NCBI RefSeq assembly: GCF_019703515.2 | Contig: NC_059348.1 | Coordinates: forward strand, 24,414,156-24,478,155 | From: Myxocyprinus asiaticus | Taxonomy: Eukaryota > Chordata > Actinopteri > Cypriniformes > Catostomidae | Reading direction: 5' to 3' | Length of the DNA: 64,000 nt | The notes under the pieces: generated by a model | The model's input: only the letters and a program-made list of their open reading frames with translations | Told to the model about the DNA's origin: nothing | Database searches by the model: none | Part shown: piece by piece, positions 12,001 through 25,200 of the stretch | Layout of the letters: every line of letters starts with the position of its first letter | How positions within the stretch are numbered: position 1 is the stretch's first letter | Position numbers and translations under genes: made by a program

Positions 12001-15000
12001 TAACTGTTTGGAAGACAGGGGTCCCGTTACATCTGGCGTAAATCAAACACAGATATCCACAAAAAGAACATCATACCTACGGTCAAGAATTGTGGTTGTA
12101 GTGTGATGGTGTGGAGATGCTTTGCTGCTTCAGGGCCAGGGCGACTTGCAATAATTGAAGGAAACATTCTGCTCTCTACCAGAAAATCCTAAAGGAGAAC
12201 GTCCGGTCATCAGGCCTTGAGTTGAAGCTCAAGCGCAACAGGATTATGCAGCAAGACAATGATCCAAAGCCCAGGAGTAAGCCTACCACTGAATGGCTCA
12301 AAAGAAGCAAAATTAAAGTCTTGGAGTGGCCTAGTCAAAGTCCTGACTTGAACCCGATTGAGATGCTGTGGCAAGACCTTAAACGGGCAGTTCATGCTCA
12401 AAAACCCTCCAATGTGGTTTAAAACAATTTAATATGAAAAATACACAAAAACAGAATAAATAAATTTTCACAGCACTGTATCTAACATTTGACAGACTTC
12501 ATAATAGGGCTGGGCGATATATAAAAAATATTTTAAGGATAATAGCTTTAAACAATATTGCGATATCTGATTACATTGTCAACCCCCTTGCCGAGGGTCG
12601 ATGAATTTTTTTGCTTTATCGATTTTGCTTTAAAATTTTTATTCATTTATTGAAACACGAACAATATAAACAAAAGACATTTCTAAATTCAAATTGCACT
12701 TTAAGTTAAACGAAAATAGCAATAAAATAATGAAATGATCAAAAAAATCTTATATAATCACCTCCCCAAATCCAAACATTTACTCCAACGGCTCCATTTG
12801 CCATCACGCAAGCATCCGTAAATGACACCAGGTGCAAAATTACAACTAGCCAACAGATTAAGAACTAAAGACAATTATAAATGTAAAGACAATAATATTC
12901 CAAATAAATAAGCCTAATAAATTCCCTTGTGTTCCCAAAATAATGCTGCCAAATGTGTGCTCTTATCAAATTTGTGTTTGTGTTGCGCTTTGGTAATAGC
13001 CTACAGTTAATGCTGCCTAAAGAAAAGAAAAGAAAACTCAATTTTAGGTTCAAGGTGAACATGTCTTGGATTACTTTATGATTTAATCACTTTCGTCTTT
13101 GTTTCTTTAATAGAAAGATATATATTACTGAACCTGCAGAGTTGCGTTCACAATGCATGCTAACCGCGTGGAAATCAAGTGAACTAAAGTCACAGCATCT
13201 CCTGAGATGATCATAGATCATTTGCAGCATTCTCACAGATGACATTATTCTTGAAAACAGTTTTCAGATGAATGAAACATGCACTTGTTCCATGAGACAG
13301 GCTCACGCTGCACGCCGACATGCGTGTGTTCCACATGACAGGCTCGTGCTACACGCCTCTGAACAAACAGTGAAACAGACTCGAGCATTGTCGGCTTGTC
13401 TTTTGCCTGTTCTTAAAAATATAATAAAGTTTCTTCAAGCGCATGTCTTTGTGACTAACAGCATTTCTTGTCATGTGTCACTCCGAGACACCTTACAGGT
13501 TGCCCACCTGTTGCGGGTAGATGAGTAAAATTACCTGTGCATAAAATACCTGAATTTGGACGAGGAGTTTGTGAACTTGATTCAGCCTCGTTGCATTTTG
13601 TGGGTGGCAGGTGCTAGTTTCACACCTTGGCCACTGTTTAATATATTTGCTGACTTCCCACATCCATGGTTTTGCCATTTCCCGATATTGTTGATCATTG
13701 TCTGTTCGCAATCGGCATCGGGATCTTTGTAAGACAACGTCGATATCTGTTTACATCATCTTATCACCCAGCCCTACTTCATAATATTCTATTTATGGGA
13801 TTAGTGCTTTTGCAGACACTGCAGTGACCTGTAGCAGTCAGATATCTGTATCCACTGTTTCAGAATCAAGTTTAGATAATATGAAGTGGATTTAATGGAA
13901 AAAAAACTCTGAACACATTGAATCTGAAGAAAACTCCACCAACAACTCTAAAACTTTAAGCAGCAATTACAAAATTTACACTTCTACAAAATTTGATCAT
14001 GCTGCATAAATGAACATAACTTTGTGTTTTATGTAGTTAGAAAACTATGCCCACATACAGGTAAAAAATGCCCCTGATAATCAATTACAGGGGGCAAATA
14101 TTACCCGTAATCTAAAAGTTCATTACTGACACTATTCTGTACTACGTTTGACATTTTTTTACCAATTAATTTCCATGAAATATATATATTAGGTAACATA
14201 ATATATTGGACCCCAAGGATACTAGTAAAAAACAGAGGTTTGTATTCAACTTATATGTTGCTTTTTGAAGACATAGTATTATAGAGTTCTTGTTGGCAAC
14301 ACGTATTGAAAACAAGTTAATTGAATGAAAAAAAGTTCATTTCTAACTTTGCACAACAGGTTTAGAATTTATTCTCTGTTTATTTTGCAAAGGGTTACTT
14401 ATAAGGCAGGCATGAGATTTAAATGCACAGTAATGAGATGTGATAGCACTGGCCAGTATTTTTGTATGTGGGTGTGAGTGCAGCTAGTGTGATTCAGAGG
14501 TCGAGCTGAAGAGAGTTTACACAGAACAGTGATTACCGAAGCTTAAACTCTTGTGTAAACAGAGCAGTCAAAATGGTTGTTTCATTCATACTTTGTCCTG
14601 AGGAGATGCAAACAATGCACGCCTCTCTTTGGCACGCACGAAAACTAGAGCTCTGCTGTGAGTGGGACTTACCCAGTTTTTGAGGAAGCGGTGATGTCCT
14701 GAGACAGAGACTCTAGCCACACACGCTCTTTGGGCAGGCTGCACACGAACTCAGAATAGCACTGACCAGGCTCATACTTTTTGGCCTTTTCGCACAGAGC
14801 TTGGTAGTTGACAGGCAGAGACACAGTTTGAGCCTGTTGCATCTGGAACCAGTTCACTGTCACCTACAGAGAGTTCATAAGAATTTTCAGTATGCAATAG
14901 TGGAAAAAATTTTCATTGTTTTGCTTAAAAAGACTAAGCATATCTACAGGGTTCCCATATATTTTGACCAATAAATTTCCATAACTTGATTACTGGATAA

Positions 15001-16178
15001 TGATTTATAAAGGGATAGTTCACCCAAAAAAAGAAAAGAATATGTCATCATTTACTCATGTTACTCTTGCCCTTATGTTGAAAAGCAGTGAAACACAAAA
15101 GAAGCCAAATTTTAGGTGTGACGGCCTCAGTTACCATTCACTTTAATTTTTTTAATCATAAGATGCAACAGAAATGAATGGTGACTGAAACGTATATTCT
15201 ACTAAATATCTATTTTTGTGTTCCACAGAAGAAAGTCGGTCATTCAGGTTTGAAACAACATGAGGGTAAGTAAATTATGACAGAATTTTTTTAAAATAAT
15301 TTTTTAAACATTGCACTCACAAAAAAGCATAAGACAAACTATATTCACTACTTTTTAAGATTTTATTAAGTACCATGAATTTTCCAGGTCTGAAAATCCC
15401 AATTTTAAAATTCTTTGATATTTACAGATTGTCTATGACTGTGGGAACCCTGTATACTGTATAGTAATGGTGTAATGAGAGGGATACAGACCGCTTTGAG
15501 GGTCAGGTCACATTGGAAGACCAGCTTGCGTAACTGAGCGAGGATCTCACTCTTGGCGTTAGACAAGCTGAACTTCTTTGCCTCTAGATCAGCCACACAT
15601 GTTCTATACTGCTCCTGCGCTTCCTCTGCCTAGAGTCACCACACAAACAGACTGTGAGCCAAAAAAAAACAAAAAAACAGTGGCACAGTGTTTTAAGTAA
15701 ACTGCTTTAGTTAAAGCTGCTGTGTAATTTCTGTGCCACTAGCGGAACCAAACAGAATAGCCAATATAATGACTGTTCCCTTACGAATCAGTACACCTGA
15801 CATTGCGTCACTAAGCTGACGCTATGGTGAGTGTCCTTCTACATGACCTAGTTGAAACCTTTCTACAATAACGTCAGGATTGGCTATGGTGTTTAAGCCC
15901 CGCCCTTTTAGGTGCAAAGCTGCGGTATAAAAGCGGGCGCGCAAATACTATTCCTCAGAATTTCTTACTTCAAGACAGCAATTCATCTCTTGTCTAGAAG
16001 CCTTCTACTACTTCGCCGTCGATATACACGAGTCAGCAGGCGGGATCTTCACGGCAACGAGAAGACTCTCCGCTCCCCTGCAGTGTTCCGGCAAACATTT
16101 ACTCCGCCTTGCCGCTTCGCTGGTGAATGGGCCGCTTCAGCATCCTGATTCCCCGGGAATATAAGCTATTGTTGATAT

Positions 16179-16250
<72 letters not shown>

Positions 16251-19200
16251 AAAGAGCCGCTTACATGTTCGCGTCTTTTTAAAGATATCATTGCGTAAGT
16301 GTTCCTTATGCGAGGGTGTCTTCCCGCTGTCAGATCAGCATGAGAGCTGCATTCACTGTCTGGGCTGTGCCCACGCAGAGATAGCTCTCATGGAGACAGA
16401 CTGCCCTCAATGTGAGGGCATGAGTCTCAAGATTCTTCGCTCGTGAATCGCCCTCGTTCTGAGGGACAATTCAGCCTTTCGCACCCTCCCACCCGCATCT
16501 TCTGTGACTCCTGAGGGATTACACGAGGAGGCACGGCGGGGCCGCGAGGTCAAACAGAATGAATTTGAGGTGGACCTCTTGCCGGCACACGCCCCGCGAG
16601 CCCCTCAATCTCCATGTACAGTGTCTATGCCGATACAGTATGTACATGACGAGCTTCGGCCCTCTGCAAGAGCATACAACCTTGTCACGTTCGGCGGTTC
16701 TGATGCTGGGGATGATGATGTTATGACTCTCACTGCATCTGGCGTGTGGTCAATGGAGGACATTGCCGCCCCTTCCCCCAGCAAGGGCAAGGAGCATGCA
16801 CACGGCACTGACAAGAAGATGCTTTGCGTCCTTTCAAGGGCGGTCAAAGAGCTCGGTTTCGAGTGGTCTCCGCCAAAGGAACCTCAAAAATCGCGCCTTG
16901 ATGAATGGTGACCTCGTTCCGCAGATCTGTCCTGTTCTTCCCAGAAGTTCATAATAACTGAAAAAATCCTGCCGTGCACCCTATTCAGCTCGCTCGCAGT
17001 GATTCCACACGGTAGTGGCACATCTCTGCCCGGCGAGTAGTAGGGCAGGGAAATCACGGGCCGTTCATCCTTTCAAGCCATGTCGACTGACGTCCGCACT
17101 GGCTAAAAAAGCATACTCAGTGGCGCGCCAAGCTGATTCAGCACGCCACGCGATGGTGGTGCTCCAAGTTTTCCAAACTAAGCTCATCAAGCAAATGGAT
17201 GAGCAAGGCTACGATCCAGAGACATTAAAAGAGCTTCGCACCACCCGGACGTGTTGCGAACCACGAAAGTCACTGCACAGGCCATTGGCAAGTAAATGGG
17301 CAACCTGGTGGTTTTGGATCGTCACATCTGGCTGACCCTCACGGAAATGCGTGACACGGAAAACGCCGCTCTATGCACGAGGCGCTCACACTTTTTCAAT
17401 AAAGAGCTCTTTCCCAATTCAAAGCCCAGACAACATGCACAACCGCTTCCCAATGGTGAGCGGCACATTATATCATACAATGAACAATCCAAATTGCCCT
17501 CTGTCACATTACGCAGATGCGTGGCGAGCCTTTACTAGCATTTTCAACTGGGTGCTAAAAACGATCGAACATGGTTATATGATCCAATTTGCACCTCGGC
17601 CACCTCACTTCATCGGCGCTTTGCAATCTGTGGTCCGACCACAGAATGTGCCGGTGTTACACGCAAAGATTCACAGTCTCCTCGCAAAAAACACAATAGA
17701 GACTGCCCCAGACTGCGACACACACAGCGGAATTTACAGCCGTTATTTCCTCATTCTGGAGAAGGATGGCGGGCTTCGGCCCATTCTAGTTCTGAGATGC
17801 TTGAATCGTGCGTTCGTGACACGCCAATTCAAAATGTTAACCCAGAAACAGATCTTATCGCACATCCGTCCTCAGGACTGATTTGTGTCAGTAGATCTGA
17901 AGGAAGCGTACTTCATGTACCAACTGCACCAAGTTACAGGCGGCTTTTTAGATTTGTTCCATCGAGGGGATTCTTTTCCGAGAATGCTGGATTTTATGGC
18001 AGCATCCGCAGTTATACCGTTAGGTCTGTTACACGTGAGACCTCTCCAGTACTGGCTCAAGCGATGTTCCACATTGCACCTGGAGCCTTGGCTGCGTGTG
18101 CATCACGGTGACTCGCTGCTGTCTGGCTGCTCTAGCACCATGGACAGCACCGGCCTTCTACCAACAGGGTGTTATGCTGGGCCAAATTTTCAGAAGGAAA
18201 GTGCTGACCACAGATGCATCCAACACAGGTTGGGGCGCGGTGTGTGATGGATGCCCGACTTTCGACACCTGGACAGGTGCGAAACGGGCGTGGCACATCA
18301 ACCGCCTAGAGCTACTGGCTGTCTTTCTAGCTTTGAGAGCTTTTCATTCCGACATCTTGAATCACCACATTCTGATTCATTCGGACAACACAACAGCAGT
18401 GGTGTATATAAGTTGCCAGGATGCACTGGCCCACGAATGGCCGGCGAAACGCAAGCATGCATTTCCCCCAGTTCGCCTCCATTCTGTCATCAGCAAAGTC
18501 TGAGTGGACATGGAAACAGTTATGTTAATTGCACTAAAATGGCCCAATCAGTCCTGGTTTCTGGAGATGGTAGAAATACTGGACGGGCCTCCATGGGAAA
18601 TACCACTGAGAAGAGACCTGCTCTCTCAAACACAAGGCATGATTTGGCATCCCCAGCCAGAGCTGTGAAGCCTACACATGTAGCCTCTGAAAAGAGCACA
18701 GCGGACAAGCAAGAACTGGTTCAGTCTGTTATGAACACCATTTTACAGGCTAGGGCACCGTCCATGAGACGCCTTTACGCACTTAAATGGAATATGTTCA
18801 CTAATTGGTGATTTTCACATGGCAAAGACCCAGTGAACTGCCCCATACCTGAAATTCATACATTCCTTTAAAAGCGATTGGACGCAGGGCTCACTCCGTC
18901 AATGCTCAAAGTTTATGTGTCGACTATATCTGCATATCACACACCTGAAGCTGGCACCTCTATAGGCAAACATGATTTAATCATAAAATTCCTTAAGGGG
19001 GCGGGGCAGCTAAATTCCCCTCACCTGTCTACAGTCCCAACTTGGGACCTAACTTTGGTCCTTAAAGTGCTCGCGGGGCCTCCCTTCAAGACTCTGGACT
19101 ATGTTGAATTGCATGTGCTTTCTCTTAAGACCGCATTACTGCTGGATTCGGCCTCAGTAAAACGGGTCAGTGATTTGCAAGCACAGTCAGTTGACAATTC

Positions 19201-22200
19201 ATGTCTGGAGTTTGGTCCGGGTCTTTCAAAAACCAGGAAAGGTTATGTGCCTAAGATTCTAACCATACCCTTCAGAGCCTAGGTGGTTCATTTTCAAGAC
19301 TTTTTCCCTCCTCCATTTAATTCGGATGAGGAATTAAATGGACAGTCCTTGCATTTGTTATGCCCTTTGTGAGCGCTACACACATACGTTGAGCGCACCT
19401 GCCAATTCAGACTGTCTGACCAGCTCTTTGTGTGCTATGGAAGATGCACGAAAGGAATGTCCGTCTCCAAGCAAAGACTTTCTCACTGGATCGTTTATTA
19501 GATCGCCCTGGCTTATGAGTCACAGGGTGCGAATTGCCCAATTAGTGTTAAAGTACACTCAACTGTGTCCTTAAAAGACATATATTTTGCAGCAGGATGG
19601 TCTTCTCAAAACACATTTGCAAGGTTTTACAACCTAGACGTAACGTCTCTCTCATTGCAAGTCCTCTCTGTCTAGAGCGCTTGCTATTTAATTGGCCAAA
19701 CATATACTTATGCCCCTCTTTTTAAGGATGGGCTCCCTATCATTTTACACAACCGCCTGCATTCAGAACGTTGTATTTCCCAAAAGTCACAGGCACTTTC
19801 ATTACAAATCAACTTCCTTCCTGACTGGGTTCGTGAAGGGGTTAGTTCATACTATATTACCATAGTTCATATATATACAGTTGAAGTCAGAAGTTTACAT
19901 ACACTTAGGTTGAAGTCATTAAAACTCATTATTTTTTTATTTTTTAACCACTCCACAGATTTAATATTAGTAAACTATAGTTTTGGCAAGTCGTTTAGGA
20001 CATCCACTTTGTGCATGACACAAGTAATGTTTCCAACAATTGTTTACAGACAGATTGTTTCACTTTTAATTGACTATATCACAATTCCAGTGGGTCAGAA
20101 GTTTACATACACTAAGTTAACTGTGCCTTTAAGCAGCTTGGTAAATTCCAGAGAATGACGTCAAGCCTTTAGACAATTAGCTTCTGATAGGAGATATACT
20201 GAATTGGAGGTGTACTTGTGGATGTATTTTAAGGTTAAACTTCAAACGCAGTGCCTCTTTGCTTGACATCATGGGAAAATCAAAAGAAATCAGCCAAGGC
20301 CTCATAAAAAAAACTGTGGACCTCCACAAGTCTTGGGAGCAATTTCCAAATGCTTGAATGTACCATGTTCATCTGTACAAACAATAGTAAGCAAGTATAA
20401 ACACCATGGGACCACGCAGCCATCATACCGCTCATGAACGAGACGCATTCTGTCTCCTAGAGATGAATGTAGTTTGGTGCGAAAAGTGCGAATCAATACC
20501 AGAACAACAGCAAATAACCTTGTGAAGATGCTGGAGGAAACAGGTAGACCAGTATCTATATCCACAGTAAAACGTGTCCTATATTGTCATAACCTGAAAG
20601 GCTGCTCAGCAAGGAAGAATCCAATGCTCCAAAACCGCCATAAAAAATCCAGACTACAGTTTGCAAGTGCACATGGGGAAACGTCCTCTGGTCTGATGAA
20701 ACAAAAATGTAACTTTTTTGCCATAATGACCATTGTTATGTTTGGAGGAAAAAGGGTGAGGCTTGCAAGCCGAAGAACACCATCCCAACCGTGAAGCAAA
20801 TGGGCAATGACCCCTAGCATACCTCCAAAGTTGTGGCAAAATGGCTTAAGGGCAGCAAAGTCAAGGTATTGGAGTGGCCATCACAAAGCCCTGACTTCAA
20901 TCTGATAGAATATTTGTGGGCAGAACTGAAAAAGCGTGTGCGAGCAAGGAGGCCTACAAACCTGACTCAGTTACACCAGTTCTGTATGGAGGAATGGGCC
21001 AAAATTCCAGCAACTTATTGTGAGAAGCTTGTGGATGGCTACCCAAAAAGTTTGACCCAAGTTAAACAATTTAAAGGCAATGCTACCAAATATTAACCAA
21101 GTGTATGTAAGCTTCTGACCCACTTGGAATGTGATGAAAGAAATAAAAGCTGAAATAAATAATTCTCTCTGCTATTATTCTGACATTTCACATTCTTAAA
21201 ATAAAGTACTGATCCTAACTGACTTTAGACAGGGAATGTTTTCTACAATTAAATGTCAGGAATTGTGAAAAACTGAGTTTAAATGTACTTGGCTAAGGTG
21301 TATGTAAACTTCTGACTTCAACTGTATTCTGAGTGTTTCCCTCCTGGCTCACCATGAGGGTCATTCACTTGCGGCATCCTCATGTTGGTCGCCGTCCCGC
21401 AGGACTGCGGCGTCATGTTTCCTCTCTGGGAAGGTTATGTCATTGTAGCGCGGAGGAGGGCAGGTCCGTGCCGGAATGACGCACGCCCGGACTCCAATCA
21501 GCCTGATGAGGTGAGCGAGGGATAAATGCGACCGGAGACGGCAGTTTGAGAGAGAGAGAGAACTACAGGCAGCTGCCCTGTATGTGTTTTTGTTTATCAT
21601 TAAACTTTATTTATATTGTCAAGCCGGTTCTCGCCTCCTCCTTTCCCTTTTAACCCCTTTACATTGGTGCCAAAACCTGGGAGGGAGAAGGGATGCCCAT
21701 AGCAGAGTCCTCGACACTGCCATCCACCCAGGAGAGCGCCGCTGCCATCCGCCGGGGGACGGAGGAGTGCCCGCCTGGAGCGATGGAGCCGCTGCCAGGG
21801 GTAGAGGAGTGCCCTGCCGTCCGCCAGAAACACGAAGGGGTCGAGGGAAGACTGTCATCTGCGAGGGGAGGAAGGAATTGACTCCCCGACCGCCTGGAGC
21901 GGTAAGGCCGCTGCCAGGGGCAGAGGAGTGTCCCCACGGGCCGCCAGAAATGCGGAGGGGCGTTCTGTTCGCTGGGGGTCAGAGGTTTGACTCCGGTCCA
22001 CCCGGGGAGGAGCGGCTGTCATCCGCCTGAGAGGGTGTAGGAGTGATCGAGGACCACACGACGGCAAATCAGAGAACCGGTGAGTGAGTTTCTTTTTTCT
22101 CTCTCTCCTCTCTCTCGCTGTCTTCTCCGTGTTGGCCTTTCCCTTGACTGTTTTTTGTTGTTATTGTTGTTTTTCCCTTCCTGTCTCCTCCCAGGTTGAA

Positions 22201-25200
22201 GAAGGCAGGCGGGGCGCAAGGCACACTCCCTGGCCTGAGGCAATGCAGGGAGGAGTGTAGCGTGGAGGAGGGTGGGGCGAGCGAGGGATAAAGGCAACCG
22301 GAGAAGGCAGTTCAAGAGAGAGAGAGAGAACTACAGGCAGCTGCCCTGTATGTGTTTATGTTCGTGTGTTTTTGTTTAAGTTTATCATTAAACTTTATTT
22401 ATATTGTCAAGCTGGTTCTCGCCGCCTCCTTTCCCTTTTAACCCCTTTACAGTCGTATAGTGCATCGTGATGTGAATCTGTTCCCCATAGCATCAGCTTA
22501 GTGATGCGTTGTCAAGTGTGCTGAATCACAAGGGAACATCTTGGTTATGTATGTGACCTCAGTTCGCTGAAATGTAGGGAACGAGACAATGTGTACGCTA
22601 CGGACTCAGGTTTTTTTTAGGTGCGAGCAATGCACTCTTTGTCCCTCAGTCAGAAAATTCTGAGGAATGGTGTTTGCGCGCCCGCTATTATACCGCAGCT
22701 TCACGCCTAAAAGGGCGGAGATTAAACTCCATAGCCAATCCTGGCATTATTGTAGAAAGGTTTCAACTAGGTCGTGTAGAAGGACACTCCCCATAGCGTC
22801 AGCTTAGTGACGCACTGTCTCGTTCCCTTCATCTCAGGGAACCAAGATTACATACTTAACTAAGACGTTTTCAAACTGCCAAACTCTAATCTTCCACTGG
22901 TTAAAAAATTGTCATTGGTTAAACCAGAAATTGACATGTTCAGACAGCATTTACTTATAATTGTTTTATTATTAAAAGGGAATTGGAAAGATAATTTTTA
23001 CATAGAAAACTAAGTCTATAAGAAAACACAAATATTCCATTCAAAATATATAATATACTGTATGTTAAAATTAGGGCTGTCAATTTAACGCATTCATTGA
23101 ATGCGATTAATTATATGAAAAATAACGCATTAAAAAAACCTATGCAATTAATCACGCCCATGAGCTGTACATAAATTCCATATTAAGGAATGTTCCAGCC
23201 ATCAGAGCAATTCATGCTTGTGTACCACCTAAATGCAGTAGGGACAGTCAACGCTCCAGCTGTACAGGCAACACTCAAGGTCAAACCAGCGAGCAGGCAG
23301 CACAGTCTTTCACAGATGACACACTCTTGCGCTCAATAATAGCTGGACCAAGCACAACAGAATACAGGGATCTCGAGATGGGTTTAACTAGACACAGCCT
23401 AAATACACAGCGCTAATGACTAAAAGCGCTCCAAAAGCGCTCGTCTGACGCATGAGTACACAGATCAGCAATTAAAAATAGAGCAGAGGAAAGTAGGTCA
23501 ATAATAGGGTTAAGTTCAATGTTATAGAAATAAAACAAACAATATTTTCACTTTTAAAGCCACTTTTTTATTGACTAAATGCTTTACTTGTCTGTTACCA
23601 CAATATTATGTAATGTATTTGAATTATAATATTTATTAGGCCAATATATTTATAATTATAAAAAAATTCTATATTACCTTTATTTGGAAGCCTTTCTCAT
23701 TAAATATTAGCATGCAATTAATTCAGTTAATTAATTGGCACATCATGTAATTAATGCGATTAAAAATTTTAAGCGATTGACAGCCCTAGTTAAAATGTGT
23801 GCTTCCTAAAATCGACGGTAGCTTTAAATTACTATTTTTTAATCATTAATTTAACCAACATACCGTTTAAAAGCTTTATCCTCAAAATTAGATTTCTGAA
23901 AACTTTGGGCTTAAATTTAGTTAAAAATTTAAGAAAGAATAAACACTGTATTTTTGGTGTTTCTTGTCGCCACTTTGATGGCCAGTAAACAAGGAAAATA
24001 GAGACAAGGGTGCTGGTGTGTGCATTCTATGATGGTAGCGGAATTGAATTCAGATCTTTAAAATTCTTTATACTGTAGTTCTACATATGTGCAGTACCCT
24101 CTGTAGAGCCTCTTCTTCTACCCTCCGTTTCTTCTCGAGAGTCCTGCCTCCCACTGCCGGCTGCTCCTCCTCAGTGCGGCTGGTGGAGCTGCGTGCCTTC
24201 TCGTACTCCTCCCTCTTCTGCACCTTCAGCAGCCAAGCTTTCTTCACCGCGCTCTCCGCCTCGCTCTGAACGCACACATGGGTTATTAAGTGTTATCGTT
24301 TTGCAGATATGTTAATGATGAAATTCAACAAATTCAACTAATCATCAGTACCATTTTCTTCAGCTCTCTTTGCCACTGTTCTTTTATCTCTTTCCTTTGC
24401 TTGTCCAGATCATTCTTACGGGCGAGCAGCGGCTGTGGGAATTATGGAAATGTGTGAAATTAAAGGTGATAATTTGTTGAATAGTTGGCTAAAAGTGAAC
24501 AGCAGAAGGAACTGATCTTACCTGTACGAATTTGTTGGTTTGTAGAGCTGCAGCTGTTTGGAGCAGAACCTGATTGTACTCAATCTCATTCTTAAAGGCA
24601 GAGACAAAAATATCCTGGAACGGCATGTAGTCCTTCAGATAAAGACATGAAAAAAGTCACATATTAATGTTATGTTAAGCCTAAGGTCTGATTGACAAAG
24701 TTTGACCAAACATATTCTATCAAATCAATGTACTAATAAGACCAGCACCTGTTGACTTGCCACTGCCTTTGCAGATTCTGCCATCTTGGCAAAGCTTTTG
24801 GCACATTCCATGTCTGTCAAATACAAAGAGCTCATATGAAACACAAAAGCTCAACAGAAGAGATTCAGTGCACAACAGATTGGGCTTTGAGAATGGACTG
24901 ACCCAGACTGAGGCGTTTCTCCACCCAGGCCAGCACATCTTTAGTGTATTTGGACCAGGCCTTGACGTAGAGCAAAGCCGACTCTACTCCACTGTCATTC
25001 CTCAGTAGAAGCAGGTCCACCTGCTCCACAGGGGACAACTCTGGAGAGGACAGAGCCAGATCTGGTCACCCACAGAACACCACATATGAACATACACATT
25101 AAAAAAAATATACAGACACTCCACATTGTTTTAAAAAAAATGAACAAGATGACGTTTACAGTTCCTCAACCACCTCAACAGTCCTTTAAAAACTGCAATT

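Larger units (their letters stand above)
15793..22830 (+). mobile_element. DIRS-type tyrosine-recombinase retrotransposon with two nested insertions
   Basis: About 165-bp inverted terminal repeats, 15804-15969 and 22653-22814, share CGTCACTAAGCTGACGC-type sequence. A partial internal copy of the terminal motif lies at about 22482-22513, as in the internal complementary region of DIRS elements. Between the repeats lie gag-like, reverse transcriptase/RNase H and tyrosine recombinase remnants. A Tc1 (19878-21324) and a short LTR element (21444-22451) sit inside. No target duplication is expected for this class. Confidence 0.88.

Noticed and set aside
21584..22030. 148-residue GC-rich open frame
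   Set aside because: It spans the 5' LTR and leader of the short LTR element, crosses the primer site, and shows no gag, protease or RT motif.
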